DNA of 64,000 bases. Source: Nissolia schottii. Taxonomy: Eukaryota; Streptophyta; Magnoliopsida; Fabales; Fabaceae. Every line of letters starts with the position of its first letter. The first letter of the stretch is position 1. Below the pieces are notes generated by a model. It made no database searches. It worked only from the letters and a program-made list of their open reading frames with translations, and was not told the origin of the DNA. Shown here piece by piece: positions 51,105 through 62,406 of this stretch. Where the stretch lies: assembly GCA_003254905.1 (NCBI GenBank), contig QANU01095800.1, positions 62,001 through 126,000 of the forward strand, read 5' to 3'. A program made the translations under genes and the position numbers.

Positions 51105-51650
51105 TAAGGGTTGGGTTATGATTAGGGTTATGGTTAGGGTTTATGGTTAGGTTAGGTTAGGGTTAGGGTTATTAGTTAAGGTTATGTTAGGTTAGGGTTA
51201 GGTTTAGAGTTAGAGTTAGGGTTAGGGTTAAGGTTAGGGCTATGGCTAGGTTTAGGTTAGGGTTATTAGTTAGGGTTAGGTTAGGGTTAGGGTTTAGGGC
51301 TAGGGGTAGGTTAGTGTTAGGGTTAGGTTTAGTGCTAGTGCTAGGGTTAGGGTTAGATTAGGGTTAGGGTTAAAGTTAGGGTTTTATGTTTAGGTTAGGT
51401 TAGGTTAGGGTTTAGGGTTAGGGTTAGTGTATGTTAGGGTTAGGTTAGGGTGAGGATTTATGGTTTAGGGTTAGGTTAGGGTTAGGGTTAAGAGGTAGGT
51501 TAGGGTTAGGTTAGGGTTTTATGTTTAGCTTATGTTAGGTTAGGTTAGGTTAAGGTTAAGGTTAGGGTTAGGGTTAGGTTAGGTTAGGGCTAACTAATAA
51601 CCATAACCCTAACCCTAACCCTAATCATAACCTAACCCTTACACTAACCT
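51105..51650. repeat. Degenerate telomere-like (GGTTAG)n array at the palindrome centre
   Basis: The + strand is made of GGTTAG, GGGTTA, GGTTAGG and TTTAGGG words for about 480 bp, all in one direction. The sense flips near 51590 to CCTAACC as the right arm begins. Six-base TTAGGG and five-base TTAGG units seem commoner than the usual plant seven-base TTTAGGG. Both arms reach into the array, so its edge belongs to the ancestral element or to the break. Confidence 0.93.
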
Positions 51651-51678
51651 AATTTGATTTTGATCGTTATCGTTGCAG

Positions 51679-53982
51679 GTTGCGCGGCGGTTGCGGACTA
51701 GGCACGGGGTTATTGAGCCACCTAACGTCCTCATACACCCGTATTTACAAAATGCTGGTTTACTACAAGTGTCCTTGTTACCCCACATTGGAGTGAACTA
51801 AGGACTAATTTCGGCTCTTGTGGAGAGGTGGAGGCCGGAGACCCACACTTTTCATCTGCCACATGGGGAATGTGCTATAACGTTGGAGGATGTGAACCTC
51901 ATCCTTGGGGTTGGGTCAGAGGGGGAGGCCATTACCGAACCACAAATTGTGTTCGTCGAACCAGCACTTACAGACTTAGCCGAGAACTTCTTGGGGTAAC
52001 ACCGGGTCCCGAAGATATAGACAGATCGTTCATTAATTCGGTCTGGCTGCACAACAATTTTTGCAGCGATATTCGCGACGACATCGACCAGTATGACATG
52101 CACCAAATATTGACTTGGCATGCGCGCGGGCATACTCTACGTCTTTTCGATTATTTTTTGTTCTGTGACAAGCATGGGAATTGGATCCACTCTAAGTACC
52201 TGGCCATCTTGAGAGATTTGAGTGGCATCGGAAGGTATAGCTAGGGTTCAGCCATCCTAGCCATGCTTCAGAGAGCTTTGTGTCGCGCTTCGCGCACCAA
52301 TTGCAAGGGCATAAGTGGTTGCATGGTGCTCCTGCAAGTATGGGCATTTTACCGATTTCCTCAACTTGCACCAAACCCACTAGACCCGAACGACTTCCAG
52401 TTTCCCCTTGCGGCAAGGTAGTTGTTTATTTATTTGACTCTTTCAGTATTTAGCAAATGGTTATTAGTACCACTTATTTCATTGTTGATAACTTGACGAA
52501 TTTTGATCGTCGCAGGTGGGCTGGCCATGAGTACATTCCTAATGTACATAACCTTACAGTAAAGGAATGTAGAACTGCAATAGACGATATGGCCCCAGAC
52601 CAGGTATAGATTTCCAACCCAAATTTATACTTTTGCGTTTTTGGTTTTTCCCTAAAACTATTTGAACGTAACAGATTGTTTTTGTGTGGCAGTTTATATG
52701 GCAGCCATATCGTCATCCCCAAATTACTGCCATCATACATGCCGAAGTGAGGAATAAACGGGGTACGTGGTCAGTGGTATGCCCATTAATATGCTTTGAG
52801 ATTGTTGAGTGGCATGCGGCTGACCACGTGCTCCGATAATTAGGGTTAGTTCAGAGGATGCCTTCTGGGCCTAGCTGCAATATCCTAGGTCGCTCACACA
52901 ATGTCGATCTGAGGGGAAATCGACATGCGTTGCTGGTTGCTAACTGGGTGGAAAGGCATCAGCCTTGGATCCATATGTGGGCTACTCGCGCGGCATTGGT
53001 CGGTGAAAGACTTGTTAGTTACAGACCAACCATGTAGTATTGGTAGTGGTACCTAGTTCATGGTCATAGATATCTTCGACAAATGCACGACCATCAACAG
53101 GCACCCGATGTGTGGCAAGAATATTATCCTTCGCCACCGCATGGTACAGTGCCCGTGCACCAAACCCATGACTTCTTTGTTGAGGGCTCGCAGAGTTTCT
53201 ACATTCCCTCTCCTCAGGATGGTATCTTTGCCTCACTACTGCCGTCACATACATATGCTCCGATTCCCCAACCGGTCAATCCCCTCCCACAACCTGGTTT
53301 ATCTGCCTGGCTAAGCGAACAGATGGGTCAACAACTAGACGATATTGATGAGGACTTTGACCCATTTAACCCTGGCCCCTCGTCAACACATCCTCGCCAA
53401 GATCCAGTTGACGAAGTTACAGTGACTCCATACCCACTTGAGCTCACTGCTGAAGTCACTCCACCTCCGTAAAGACCTAACGTTCAATCCCCTTTTCTAG
53501 GTGAAATGTACACTGAGCAACACTCGTTGAGTAGAAGATCCTTCCATGCAGGAACTTCTTCAAGGAGTAGTGAGCCACGTGTACTCTCATCAAGAAGATC
53601 GATTGATATTGATTGTGTGACAGTACGCAGAGGTGCTTCTGAGCCGTCAGGGCCTGGTACGGGTGTAACAACAGGGTTTAATTTGAATGAGCTGCCTGAG
53701 GATGCATCAGAAGATGACCACGACAACTCCCAGCCTGATGAACCTCCGAGGAAACCGTCGCCTAGCTCTGGCCCGAGGGGAAACTTGTTTGCGAGGGGAA
53801 TCCGCGGTGTACAAAGACGAATGATGCGGTGGATGGGGCACCGCGGTAATCGCGATGGAGCAAGTACCAGCGACGTAGGTGAGCAGGGGTATGATCTTCG
53901 TGACCGACAGAATATTAGAGCACCCAACAGATATACCCTAACAGAGGCACCTAGGCACCATGATTTTGATGAACAAATGTGA
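51679..53982 (+). pseudogene. Plant mobile domain (PMD) protein gene, MULE copy B
   Basis: Acceptor GTTGCAG at 51672-51678, then exons to about 52420, about 52516-52601, and about 52692-53982. The PMD starts IEPPNVLIHPYLQNAG and continues HTFHLPHGECAITLEDVN. The tail region holds DIDEDFDPFNPGPSS, NLFARGIRG and the end YDLRDRQNIRAPNRY, which copy A has lost to a stop. Breaks include an in-frame TAA where Gln is expected in VNQG, a base missing at about 51979, a stop near 52242 and a stop near 53470. No first exon or promoter is left; the array lies upstream. Confidence 0.8.
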
Positions 53983-54160
53983 ATGTGCCTGTACCCATCA
54001 ATATTGCATAATGTAACAAATGTTATTCTGTTCATATACAACAAATGTGATTCTTTTTATGGTGCTTATGGTTATAACACAGAATGAACATATAAAAAAA
54101 GAATACATAACAAATGAATATATAATACATTGTGCTTATGGTTACAATACACTTTTATGG

Positions 54161-56983
54161 CTAGTGACTTGGCCCCGCACCAGTGTGTGGACAGTGAGAA
54201 CTACTGTGGCTAGCTCCACGACAAAGTCTACAACGTCTTTGTCGGCATCCTTCCGTAGAATCCATTTCGTTGTGAAAATGAGTGGAGTTCGGCCGACCTC
54301 GTTTGGTGCGCTTTAAACTTTGGTCGGGAATAATGGTCGGAAAAGTGACTTGAGGCCAGGTGGACCTATGACCAACAACCTGAAACTCTTGCTAATAAAT
54401 CTTGCAAATGTTGACTATGGTGAAAACACTATCCACGTACTGTCGCCATTCCAGACTCGCTGCCTAGCAGCATGCTATTGCTTGGACACACGGAAATCTA
54501 AACCTTTGAAAGGAGCCTCAGTCACAGTAACTCCTCCCCAGGTCAACCCTAAATTGATTGCCTTTCGATAAATCCATGCAATGGAACACCTGCGAAACTC
54601 GGGAAAATTCATTGACCTGCAACCCATAACACATTTGTGAACTTCTTGAAAAAAATAAGATCAGTGATTTGATCTAAGTATGGATTTACTATATTAGTAA
54701 AGGGGAGTATAACCTGCAACGTTCCTGTCTGTGTCATCATTTTGTGGATTATCTCAGTCAAAAACTCCGAGTATACGTGACCTGCATTAGTTTGAGCATG
54801 TGCATTCCTCGCGTTTGAAACAAATCAGGTAGCCGTTTTGAAATACGTCTCCTGAACTAATGCCGTTATTGGAAAATTGCGAGCCTCTAGGAACTTCGAG
54901 TTCATTGACTCAGCTAGATTTGACGTCATGTGTGAACATCGTCGTCCACCATCGAAGGCAAGAATCCATTATTCTCTAGGGATCTTGTCAATCCAAGCAG
55001 CATAAGCTTCATTATGCTGGCGCAACCTTTCATAACGGCGATTGTATTGCTCGATAGTGATCGAATATCCTGTAAAACATCTCATGATTTTGATGAACAA
55101 ATATTTGAACAAAAAATGTAACATCTACGAGTAAAAAACGAAGACAACTCTTACCGATAGCCTTGACAAGCTTTTCCATGAACTTCACCTTGAACCGGCG
55201 GGCAAAATTCTGCGCAACGTGTCTTATACAAACAGATGGTATGCCCACAAACCACCCATTTGTCGCACTGCAGATTTTATGGACTCGTGCCGATCAGATA
55301 TCAACCCAATTTGTCGCCCCTCAGGTAGCAATTGCCGCAGGTTGTGTAAGAAAAAATACCATGCATCTGCAATTTCGCTATCGACAATCGCAAATGCAAT
55401 GGGGACAATTGATTGATTGTCATCTTGAGTTGATGTCATCAATAAAACACCCTTGTATTTTCCATACAAGTGTGTTCCATCGACCTGGATCATAGGCTTG
55501 CAGTGCTTGAATGCGTTTATACTTGGGCCAAAACCCCAAAACGCACGTCGGAAAGTTAAAGGATCTGACCTAACCGATCCATCTTCGTTGCACGCTTCAA
55601 CGGTATCAATGTCCCATGTGCACGAAGGATCAAAGTGTGTCAATGCCCTCATCCAATATGGCAATTCATTGTACGATTGTTCCCAATTGCCGTACACTTG
55701 TGCAATTGCATTTTGCTTTGCAAGCCACGCTTTTCTATATGATGGCCAATATCCTGCACGGTCCATAATATCTACTTGTATCGACTTTACTGGCATTGTT
55801 GGCTTCGCCCTTATCTGTGCTAGAATCATGCCCGCAATCTTCACAGAAGTCAACTTCGAGTGGTCACGTGTTAGCCTCTCTGCAATGCAAGTGTGCGGGC
55901 CATTGAATCTTGTGACCTCCCAATAGCAACTATTTTTCTTGCATGTGGCCCTGATGAGCCATTGAAAACCTTGGCCAAACTTCTTGCTGTTGCAAAAGTA
56001 AGTTGTTGGTTCTGACTCTTTTATTTTGTAATCAGCTCCAATTCGCAAGCAATGGCTTGCAACAGCCTCCCTAACTTCATTCCTACTTGCAAAGTATTTT
56101 CCTATGTACAAATCATCGCCTGCGCAATATTCATTCTGCAGGTCTCCAACCTCAGATGCACGCATCCCCTCAACATTAAACGTCTGCAAGAAAGCTGGTG
56201 TATCATCAGATTGTGCACTTCTTTCACCATCTATATCAGCATTTGAACCATTGGTTAATTAAATGTAATACCAAACAATCAAATTTATAATTCCTATTTA
56301 ACACATATGCAGTTCTGATACGCAAGATCCTCGTCACGAGCAAGCATATAACATACTTTGCATATCTGTCCATGTACATAATTAATTCAATATATACCTA
56401 ATGCCAGCAATTTTAGTAACAATTGAATAATGTCAACAATTAAATACAATTACATTTACAACCACAGTTGTTATCATAGTTTATATTGAACCTAAATTTA
56501 ATAATACCTGAATCATCGTCCGATCCATCGCCTTCAGACGCGTCACTTTCGTGCTCGCTCCAACTTTCATCGCCCTCTTCCTCCGCCCAAGACTCGTCCT
56601 CTGACACTAATGACGCATCAACGCCTTGCGGATGCAACACGTTTGAGCTTGGACTAAACCTTGAGTCAACATTTGCACTGGATGCCTCCTCGAAGTTTAC
56701 ATATAAATCAATACAACTCAAATGTGATTGATATAATTCATATTGACAAAACATATACTGTACTTGAGCGTCGTTTGATATTGTAACAGACCGATATTTT
56801 ATCAGCCCATTCAAAAATGACACTAAAGATTTATATCTTATTCTTTCCAAACTCTTTTGGAAATGATGAGATATAACACCACATAGGTCAGTGAACGACA
56901 TGGCCGACCACAGGATAATGAACTCTGCATCATGAGGACTAACAAATTCAACACCTTCAACGTTATTTTTTCTAACCTCACCA
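54161..56983 (-). pseudogene. MuDR-type transposase, copy B
   Basis: This copy keeps the longest open core: 55224-56189 reads 321 residues without a stop through the DNA-binding region, VDGTHLYGKYKG and ISDRHESIKS. Downstream it carries the same TAA (54969-54971) as copy A and a frame change near 55225. The SWIM and CCHC regions are recognisable at about 54200-54580. The N-terminal exon is cut at 56983, so the original start codon and promoter are gone; the frame is instead fused to antisense PMD sequence. Confidence 0.85.
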
Positions 56984-57725
56984 ACATGGTTTCTTTGCTC
57001 CGGCGCCCCAACATGATTTTTTTGCTCCGCCTCCGCATTCTGATTTCTATGCTCCGGTTCCCCAAATGGAATATTATGATCTGCCCCCACAACCTGGTTT
57101 CCACGCCTGGCTAGGCGAACAAATGTCTCAAGAATTGCATGAAATTGATGAGAAATTTGAATTGTTCAACCCTGGCCCCTCGTCGTCACAACATCCTCAG
57201 AATGCAGCTGATGAAGTTGAAGTGACTCTATACCCAGTTGAAGTCACTCCACCTCCATACAGACCTGACACTCGATCTCCTCTTCTTAGTGAAGGGTACA
57301 ATGAGCAACACTCGTATGCTAGAAGGTCCTTCCTTGTAGGATCGTCTTAAAGATCTAGTGAGTCACGCGTACGATCACCAAGAAAATCAGTTGACATCGA
57401 TCGTGTGGAAGTGTGTAGAGGTGTTTTTGAGTCGTTAGGTCCGAGCACTAGAGCTAGGGTACCGTTAAATCTAAATGAGCCACCAAAGGATGCATCATAT
57501 GATGACAATGACAACACGAACGATGCAAATTCGAGGCAACCATCGCCTAAACCTAGTAGAAGGGGAAACCTATTTACGAGGGGGTTCGAGGAGTGCATAA
57601 ACGAGTGATACAGTTCATGGGGCGTCGGGGCAATGACGATGGAGCTAGCACCAGTAGTGTAGCTGAGCAGGGGTATGATCTTTGAAACCGTGAAAATATT
57701 AGGGCATCCAATAGATACACCCCTA
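56984..57725 (+). pseudogene. PMD C-terminal fragment (copy D)
   Basis: The + strand encodes the tail of a PMD protein: short FFAP.PQ-type repeats, PPQPGFHAWLGEQMSQELHE, FELFNPGPSSSQ, NLNEPPKDAS and GNLFTRGFEE, with the ending decayed near 57600-57725. It is more diverged from A and B than they are from each other. It is joined on the left to transposase B and on the right to an inverted N-terminal PMD piece. Confidence 0.8.
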
Positions 57726-57734
57726 CGATGTAAT

Positions 57735-58474
57735 CTCACTATTTCCTGCATGTCATGCTCATCAATATCATCACAGATAACGGCACCAAAATTATTGTTC
57801 AACCACACTGAATTAATGAATGCTTTTGTCTATGTCATTGGGACTAAGTGTAACTCCAAGAAGTTTCTGACATAGATTTACAAGACTTGGTCCCAAGAAT
57901 ACAATCTCCGATGCGATTACAGCTTCACCCTTACCAGCAATCCCAAGTATCATGTTCACATCTTCCAATATGATCGCACACTCACCGTGTGGAAGATGAA
58001 ACGTATGAGTTTCTGGCCTCCACTGCTCAATAAGCACGAAAATAAGTCATTAGTTCACTCCAATTTGGGGTAACAAGATCACCTGTAACAAACTAGCATT
58101 TTCCAAATACGGCTGTATAAGGGGATTCAGTGGCTCAATAACCCGGTGTCTCATCCACAACCGCCACGCATTTTGTAACAATAATTATTAACATTAAAAA
58201 ATAAATAAATATCAACTATGTTTTACTGCGTTTATTTTTTTGTTAAAGCTATTACACTTTTCTGGTACACAAGTTTCTCATACTAAGGCAAGTGTTGTTT
58301 CAATATAACAATAAAATATGTTTGAATATAGCCATGAATATATACATGATTAATCAAATATAACATTAATAATGACTATATAAGATAAATATAAACCTGA
58401 TCATTCTGAATAATTTTTTCTGAGATGTGCAGCAACGAATTTACAGTATCATCTTCTTTCCGAAGTCTCACCAT
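57735..58474 (-). pseudogene. PMD N-terminal fragment with first exon (copy D)
   Basis: The minus strand encodes HTFHLPHGECAIILEDVNMI, LLGVTLSPNDIDK and FINSVWLNNNFGAVICDDID (57735 to about 58170), with a frame change near 57815. Further up, 58397-58474 reads MVRLRKEDDTVNSLLHISE then a GTTTATATT donor, a good candidate for the PMD first exon that copies A and B lack. The acceptor seen in A and B (GTTGCAG) reads GTTACAA here, so splicing is probably lost. Confidence 0.7.
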
Positions 58475-58959
58475 CGTAATACTATTTTTTCACTTAAATA
58501 CAGATAAATTGTTTACATTTTTCTTCGTTACAACTTGTTTGAAAGGAGAAAATTAAGAACTTAACTGTGACAAAAAATTTAGAATTGGAATGAAAGGAAA
58601 AAAAAAATAAGCAATGAAATGAAAAGAAAAAAATAAACTGAGGTGAAACAAAAAAAATCAGCACTATAACAAATTTGAAAAAAAAAATTACACTTCAAGC
58701 GAAACTAAAAGATTAGAATAGAAGTGACGCATGGTAGCTGTGCAAGGAAAGAACAAGCATTTTGAAGTGAATGAAAGAAAAAAGTAGAACAGAAATAAAG
58801 TGAAGGAAAGAACAGAAAGTGGCTCGTAGAGGGAAAAAATTGAAGTGAGGAGGAAGTATGGTTCTTTGCACTCTATAAGTGAAGAAGGGAAGAAGTGAGG
58901 AGAAAGTGAATAAGTGAAGCAGATAAGCTTCGTTGCCAGATTTTTACTTTGATATTGCT
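58475..58959. other. Promoter side of PMD copy D and boundary to MULE C
   Basis: A/G-rich sequence on the + strand with no coding exon. It should hold the PMD 5' UTR, its promoter and the element end on that side. I could not match an end here to the start of copy C with certainty. Confidence 0.4.
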
Positions 58960-59027
58960 TTGGAATGGGTATTTATCCAAAATATGGGTAGTGTAATTAA
59001 TTTACGGATGTATGGTTTTTGGGGCTA

Positions 59028-59255
59028 GAATTGCCATAGGGGGTGGCGATTTCAGCCCCCATAATTTTTTTTAAAGGGGTTGAAATCGCGATTGTCTATG
59101 GCGATTTTAGCCCCCATTTTTATTTTTATTTTTATTTTGAAAAGGGGCTGAAATCACCATAGGGGTGGCGATTTCAGCCCCTGAATTTTTTTAAAAAAAA
59201 AAAAGGGGCTGAAATCAATACTTCCAGTACTGAAATCGCCATAGTCTTTGGCAAG
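59028..59255. promoter_or_regulatory. Hairpin cluster upstream of transposase C
   Basis: At least three inverted pairs use GGGGCTGAAATCRCCAT and its complement, separated by T- or A-rich loops. The motif is shared with the cluster at 45385-45552, but the arms and loops are arranged differently. It ends about 50 bp before TATAAA at 59303-59308. Confidence 0.8.
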
Positions 59256-59517
59256 TTCAGTACAAAATTTGACTGTCTTAAAATTACCTGGGAAACTTCC
59301 ACTATAAAAAAGGGTGGGGGGTCTCATATCTCCTCACCAATTCACATTCCCTCTAATACACACTATTCTCTCATTCCTCTATCTTTTCTATTCTCTCATT
59401 TTGCTTCCTCTCTCATTTTGCTTCCTCTTTCTCTTTTATTTTGTTACAATTCTCTCACTTATCTTATATTCTGTTATTCTTTTTAGGGTGTTTATATTTT
59501 TGTTTTGATACAAAAAA

Positions 59518-62236
59518 TGGATAGGGTAGGGGTTGCTGCGTATATTTTTTATGATGGTTCAGTTACAAAAAATAATGTTGAGGGTGTTGAGTTTGTTAGT
59601 CCTCATGAGGCAGAGGTCATTATCTTCTTGCCGTCTATGTCATTCATAGATTTGTGTAGTGTTATATGTTATTCACATATAAGACACACCTGAGTTGCAT
59701 TGATTTATATGTGAACTTCTCGGAGGCGTCAACTGCGAATGTTAATTTAAGTGGCAATCCAAGCTCCAACGAATTGCATCATGAAGACGTTTAAACATCA
59801 TTAATGTCAGATAATGAGTTTTGGGCATAGGAAGAGGGCGATGGAAGTTGGACCGAGCAGGAAAGTGACGCGTCTGAAGGCGATGGATGGGACGATGATT
59901 CAGGTATTGTTATATAAATGTAGGGTCAATATAAACTATGATAATAATTGTAATTTTAATTATCGTTAATTGTTAGAATTATATAATTGTAACTCAAATT
60001 GCTGACATTATTTATGGTTAAATTAAGTATGTACATTGACAGATATACAAAGTATGCTCTATGCTTGCCTCGTGATGAGGATCTTGCGTATCAGAACTGC
60101 AAATCTGTTGACTAGAAATACCTTATTTTGATTGTTTGTTATTACATCAGATTAACTAATGTGTGACACTTGTTGATATAGATGATGAAAGAAACGCACA
60201 ACTCGAGGATACAACAACGTTCTTGCAAACATTTGATGTTGGGGGATGCGTGTTACTGAATTTCGAGACCTGCATAATAAACATTTTGCAGGCGATGAGC
60301 TATACAAAGGGAAATACTTTACAAGTAGGGATGAAGTTAAGGAAGCTATTGCAAGCCATTGCTTGTGTGTCGGGGCCGATTACAAAATAAAAGGGTCAGA
60401 ACCGGTGACTTACTTTTACAAATGCAAGAAGTTTGGCCAAGGTTGTGAATGGCTTATTAGGGCCACCTTAAAGAAAAATAGTTATTATTGGGAGGTCACA
60501 AGATACAACGGGCCTCACACTTGCCTTTAAGAGCGGCTTACTCGTGACCACTCAAAGTTGACTTCTGGTAAAATTGCTGGCATGATTCTGGCACAGATAA
60601 GGGTGAAGCCAACAATCCCGGTAAAGTCCATTCAAGCAGATATTATGGACCGTGAAGGATATTGGCCATCGTATAGAAAAGCGTGGCTTGCGAAGCAAAA
60701 TGCAATTGCACAAGTCTACGACAATTGGGAACAATCATACAATGACTTGCCATATTGGTTGATTGCATTACAACATTTTGATCCATCGTGCACATGGGAC
60801 GTTGATACCACTGAAGCTTATAGCACTGATGGATCTGTTAGGACGAATGCATGTACTTTTCGACGTGCATTTTGAAGTTTTGGCCCGTATATAAACGCAT
60901 TCAAGCAATGCAAGCCAATGATCAAGGTGGATGGAACATACTTATATGCAAAATACAAAGGTGTTTCGCTGATGGCATTAACTCCAGACGACAATCAATC
61001 AATTGTTCTCATTGCATTTGCGATTGTCGAAAGTGAAACTGTAGATGCATAGTATTTTTTCTTGCACAATCTGCGACAATCGCTACCAGAGGGACGACAA
61101 ATTGGTCTGATATCTGATCGGCACGAGTCCTTAAAATCTGCAATACGACGAATGGGTGGTTTGTGGGCGTACCATCTGTTTTGTATCAGACATATGGCGC
61201 AAATTTCGTCCGACACTTCAAGGTGAAGTTAATGGAAAAACTTATCAAGGCTATTGGTAAGTTAAAACTTTTAAAATGACGATCTTACATTTTTGCATTC
61301 AAATATTTATAATAATGTTTGAGCACAACCTTTTGGCCATTTCTGTTACAGGGTATTCGAGCACACTAGAGTAGTATAATCGTCGTTATGAAAGGCTACG
61401 ACAACATAATGAAGCGTATGCCGCTTGAATTGATGAGATCCCTAGGGAACAATGGATTTGTGCATTCTGTGGTGGATGTCGTTGTTCCCATATGACAACA
61501 AATCTAGCTGAGTCAATGAACTTGAAATTTCTAGAGGCTCACAGTTTCCTGATAAAGGCATTAGTGCAGGACACGTATTTCAAAGTGACTGCCTTGTTTG
61601 TCGAAAACGTGAGGAATGCTCGTGTTCAGCAGAATGCAGGTCACGAATACTCAAAGTTTTTGACCCAAATACTACAAAAAATTATGACACAAACATGGAC
61701 ATTGCAGGTTATACTCGTCGTTATGAAATAGTAAATCCATGCTTACTACACAGATCTTATCATTTTTGTTGTAAAGTTCATAGTTGTGTTTTACAGGTTC
61801 ACGAATTTTCGAGAGTCTCGCAAACGTTCCTTTGCAGGGATTTATCAACCGACAATCAATTTAGGGTTTAGGGAGGAGTTACTGTGACTGTGACGCCTTT
61901 CAAAGATTTAGGTTTCCATGTGTCCATGCAATGGCATGTTGCAACGCAGCGAGTCTAGGCTGGCGGCAGTACGTCGACAATGTTTACACCATGGATAACC
62001 TTTGCAAGGTCTACGAGCAAGAGTTTCATGTTGTTGGCCAAAAGTCAACTTGGCCTCGAGTCACATTTCCAACCGTTCTGCCCGACAAAAGTTTAAAGCG
62101 CACTAAACGAGGTCGGTCGAACTCTACTCGTTTTCGAAGCGAAATAGATTCTAATGAAGGACGCCAACAAAGGCATTGGAGACTTTGTCATGGAGCAGGT
62201 CACAATAGTTCTCATGTACATCAGATATGCATATAG
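59518..62236 (+). pseudogene. MuDR-type transposase, copy C
   Basis: Exon 1 from MDRVGVAAYIFYDG (59518) to about 59903, exon 2 from 60182 to about 61258, then about 61354-61707 and about 61798-62236. The start region is intact here and shows what A lost. Exon 1 has an internal loss of over 100 bp near 59670. Exon 2 has a missing base near 60243 and stops near 60528 and 60875. The core (VDGTYLYAKYKG, ISDRHESLKS), SWIM region (FPCVHAMACC) and zinc knuckle (CHGAGHNSSHVH, with the first Cys pair kept) are readable. Codon 61450-61452 is CAA, where A and B have TAA. Confidence 0.82.
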
Positions 62237-62406
62237 AATGGTTCTGTTAACACAGATTTGCCACAATAGGTACGATTAATATAGAATTGTTATACGATTA
62301 TGAGTCCAGTTAATAAGAATAGTAACAATAATAATTATTTCGATTGCTTTGAGTCATAATGGTCTTTTAATCAGGCAATTACATGTACATTTATCGTTGG
62401 GTTTGG

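Larger units (their letters stand above)
45200..51150 (+). mobile_element. MULE copy A (transposase + PMD gene)
   Basis: The left part resembles the start of copy C (a TATGG...TTACGGAWGTATGGTTTT block, hairpin cluster, TATA box), so the left end is placed at about 45200-45250, although no exact terminal repeat could be set. The transposase gene runs on + and the PMD gene on -, converging near 48.6-48.75 kb. The right end passes into telomere-like repeats, and the terminus expected on the PMD side is absent. Bases 45759-51150 are mirrored in copy B. Confidence 0.85.
45759..56983. repeat. Giant palindrome of about 11.2 kb formed by MULE copies A and B
   Basis: Left arm 45759 to about 51150; right arm about 51591-56983, its reverse complement. 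The midpoints of the outer and inner borders agree at about 51371. Sampled stretches look roughly 95-97% identical by eye. The spacer is about 440 bp of telomere-like sequence. Confidence 0.92.
51591..56983 (-). mobile_element. MULE copy B (inverted relative to A)
   Basis: PMD on + and transposase on -, the mirror of copy A. The left end is the telomere-like array. The right end stops abruptly at 56983, inside the transposase N-terminal exon, where PMD-derived sequence of another copy begins. Hence both natural termini are missing. Confidence 0.88.

Noticed and set aside
51105-51650. A true chromosome end or a CRISPR-like array
   Set aside because: Unique transposon sequence continues on both sides, the units are degenerate, and there are no fixed-length repeats with unique spacers.
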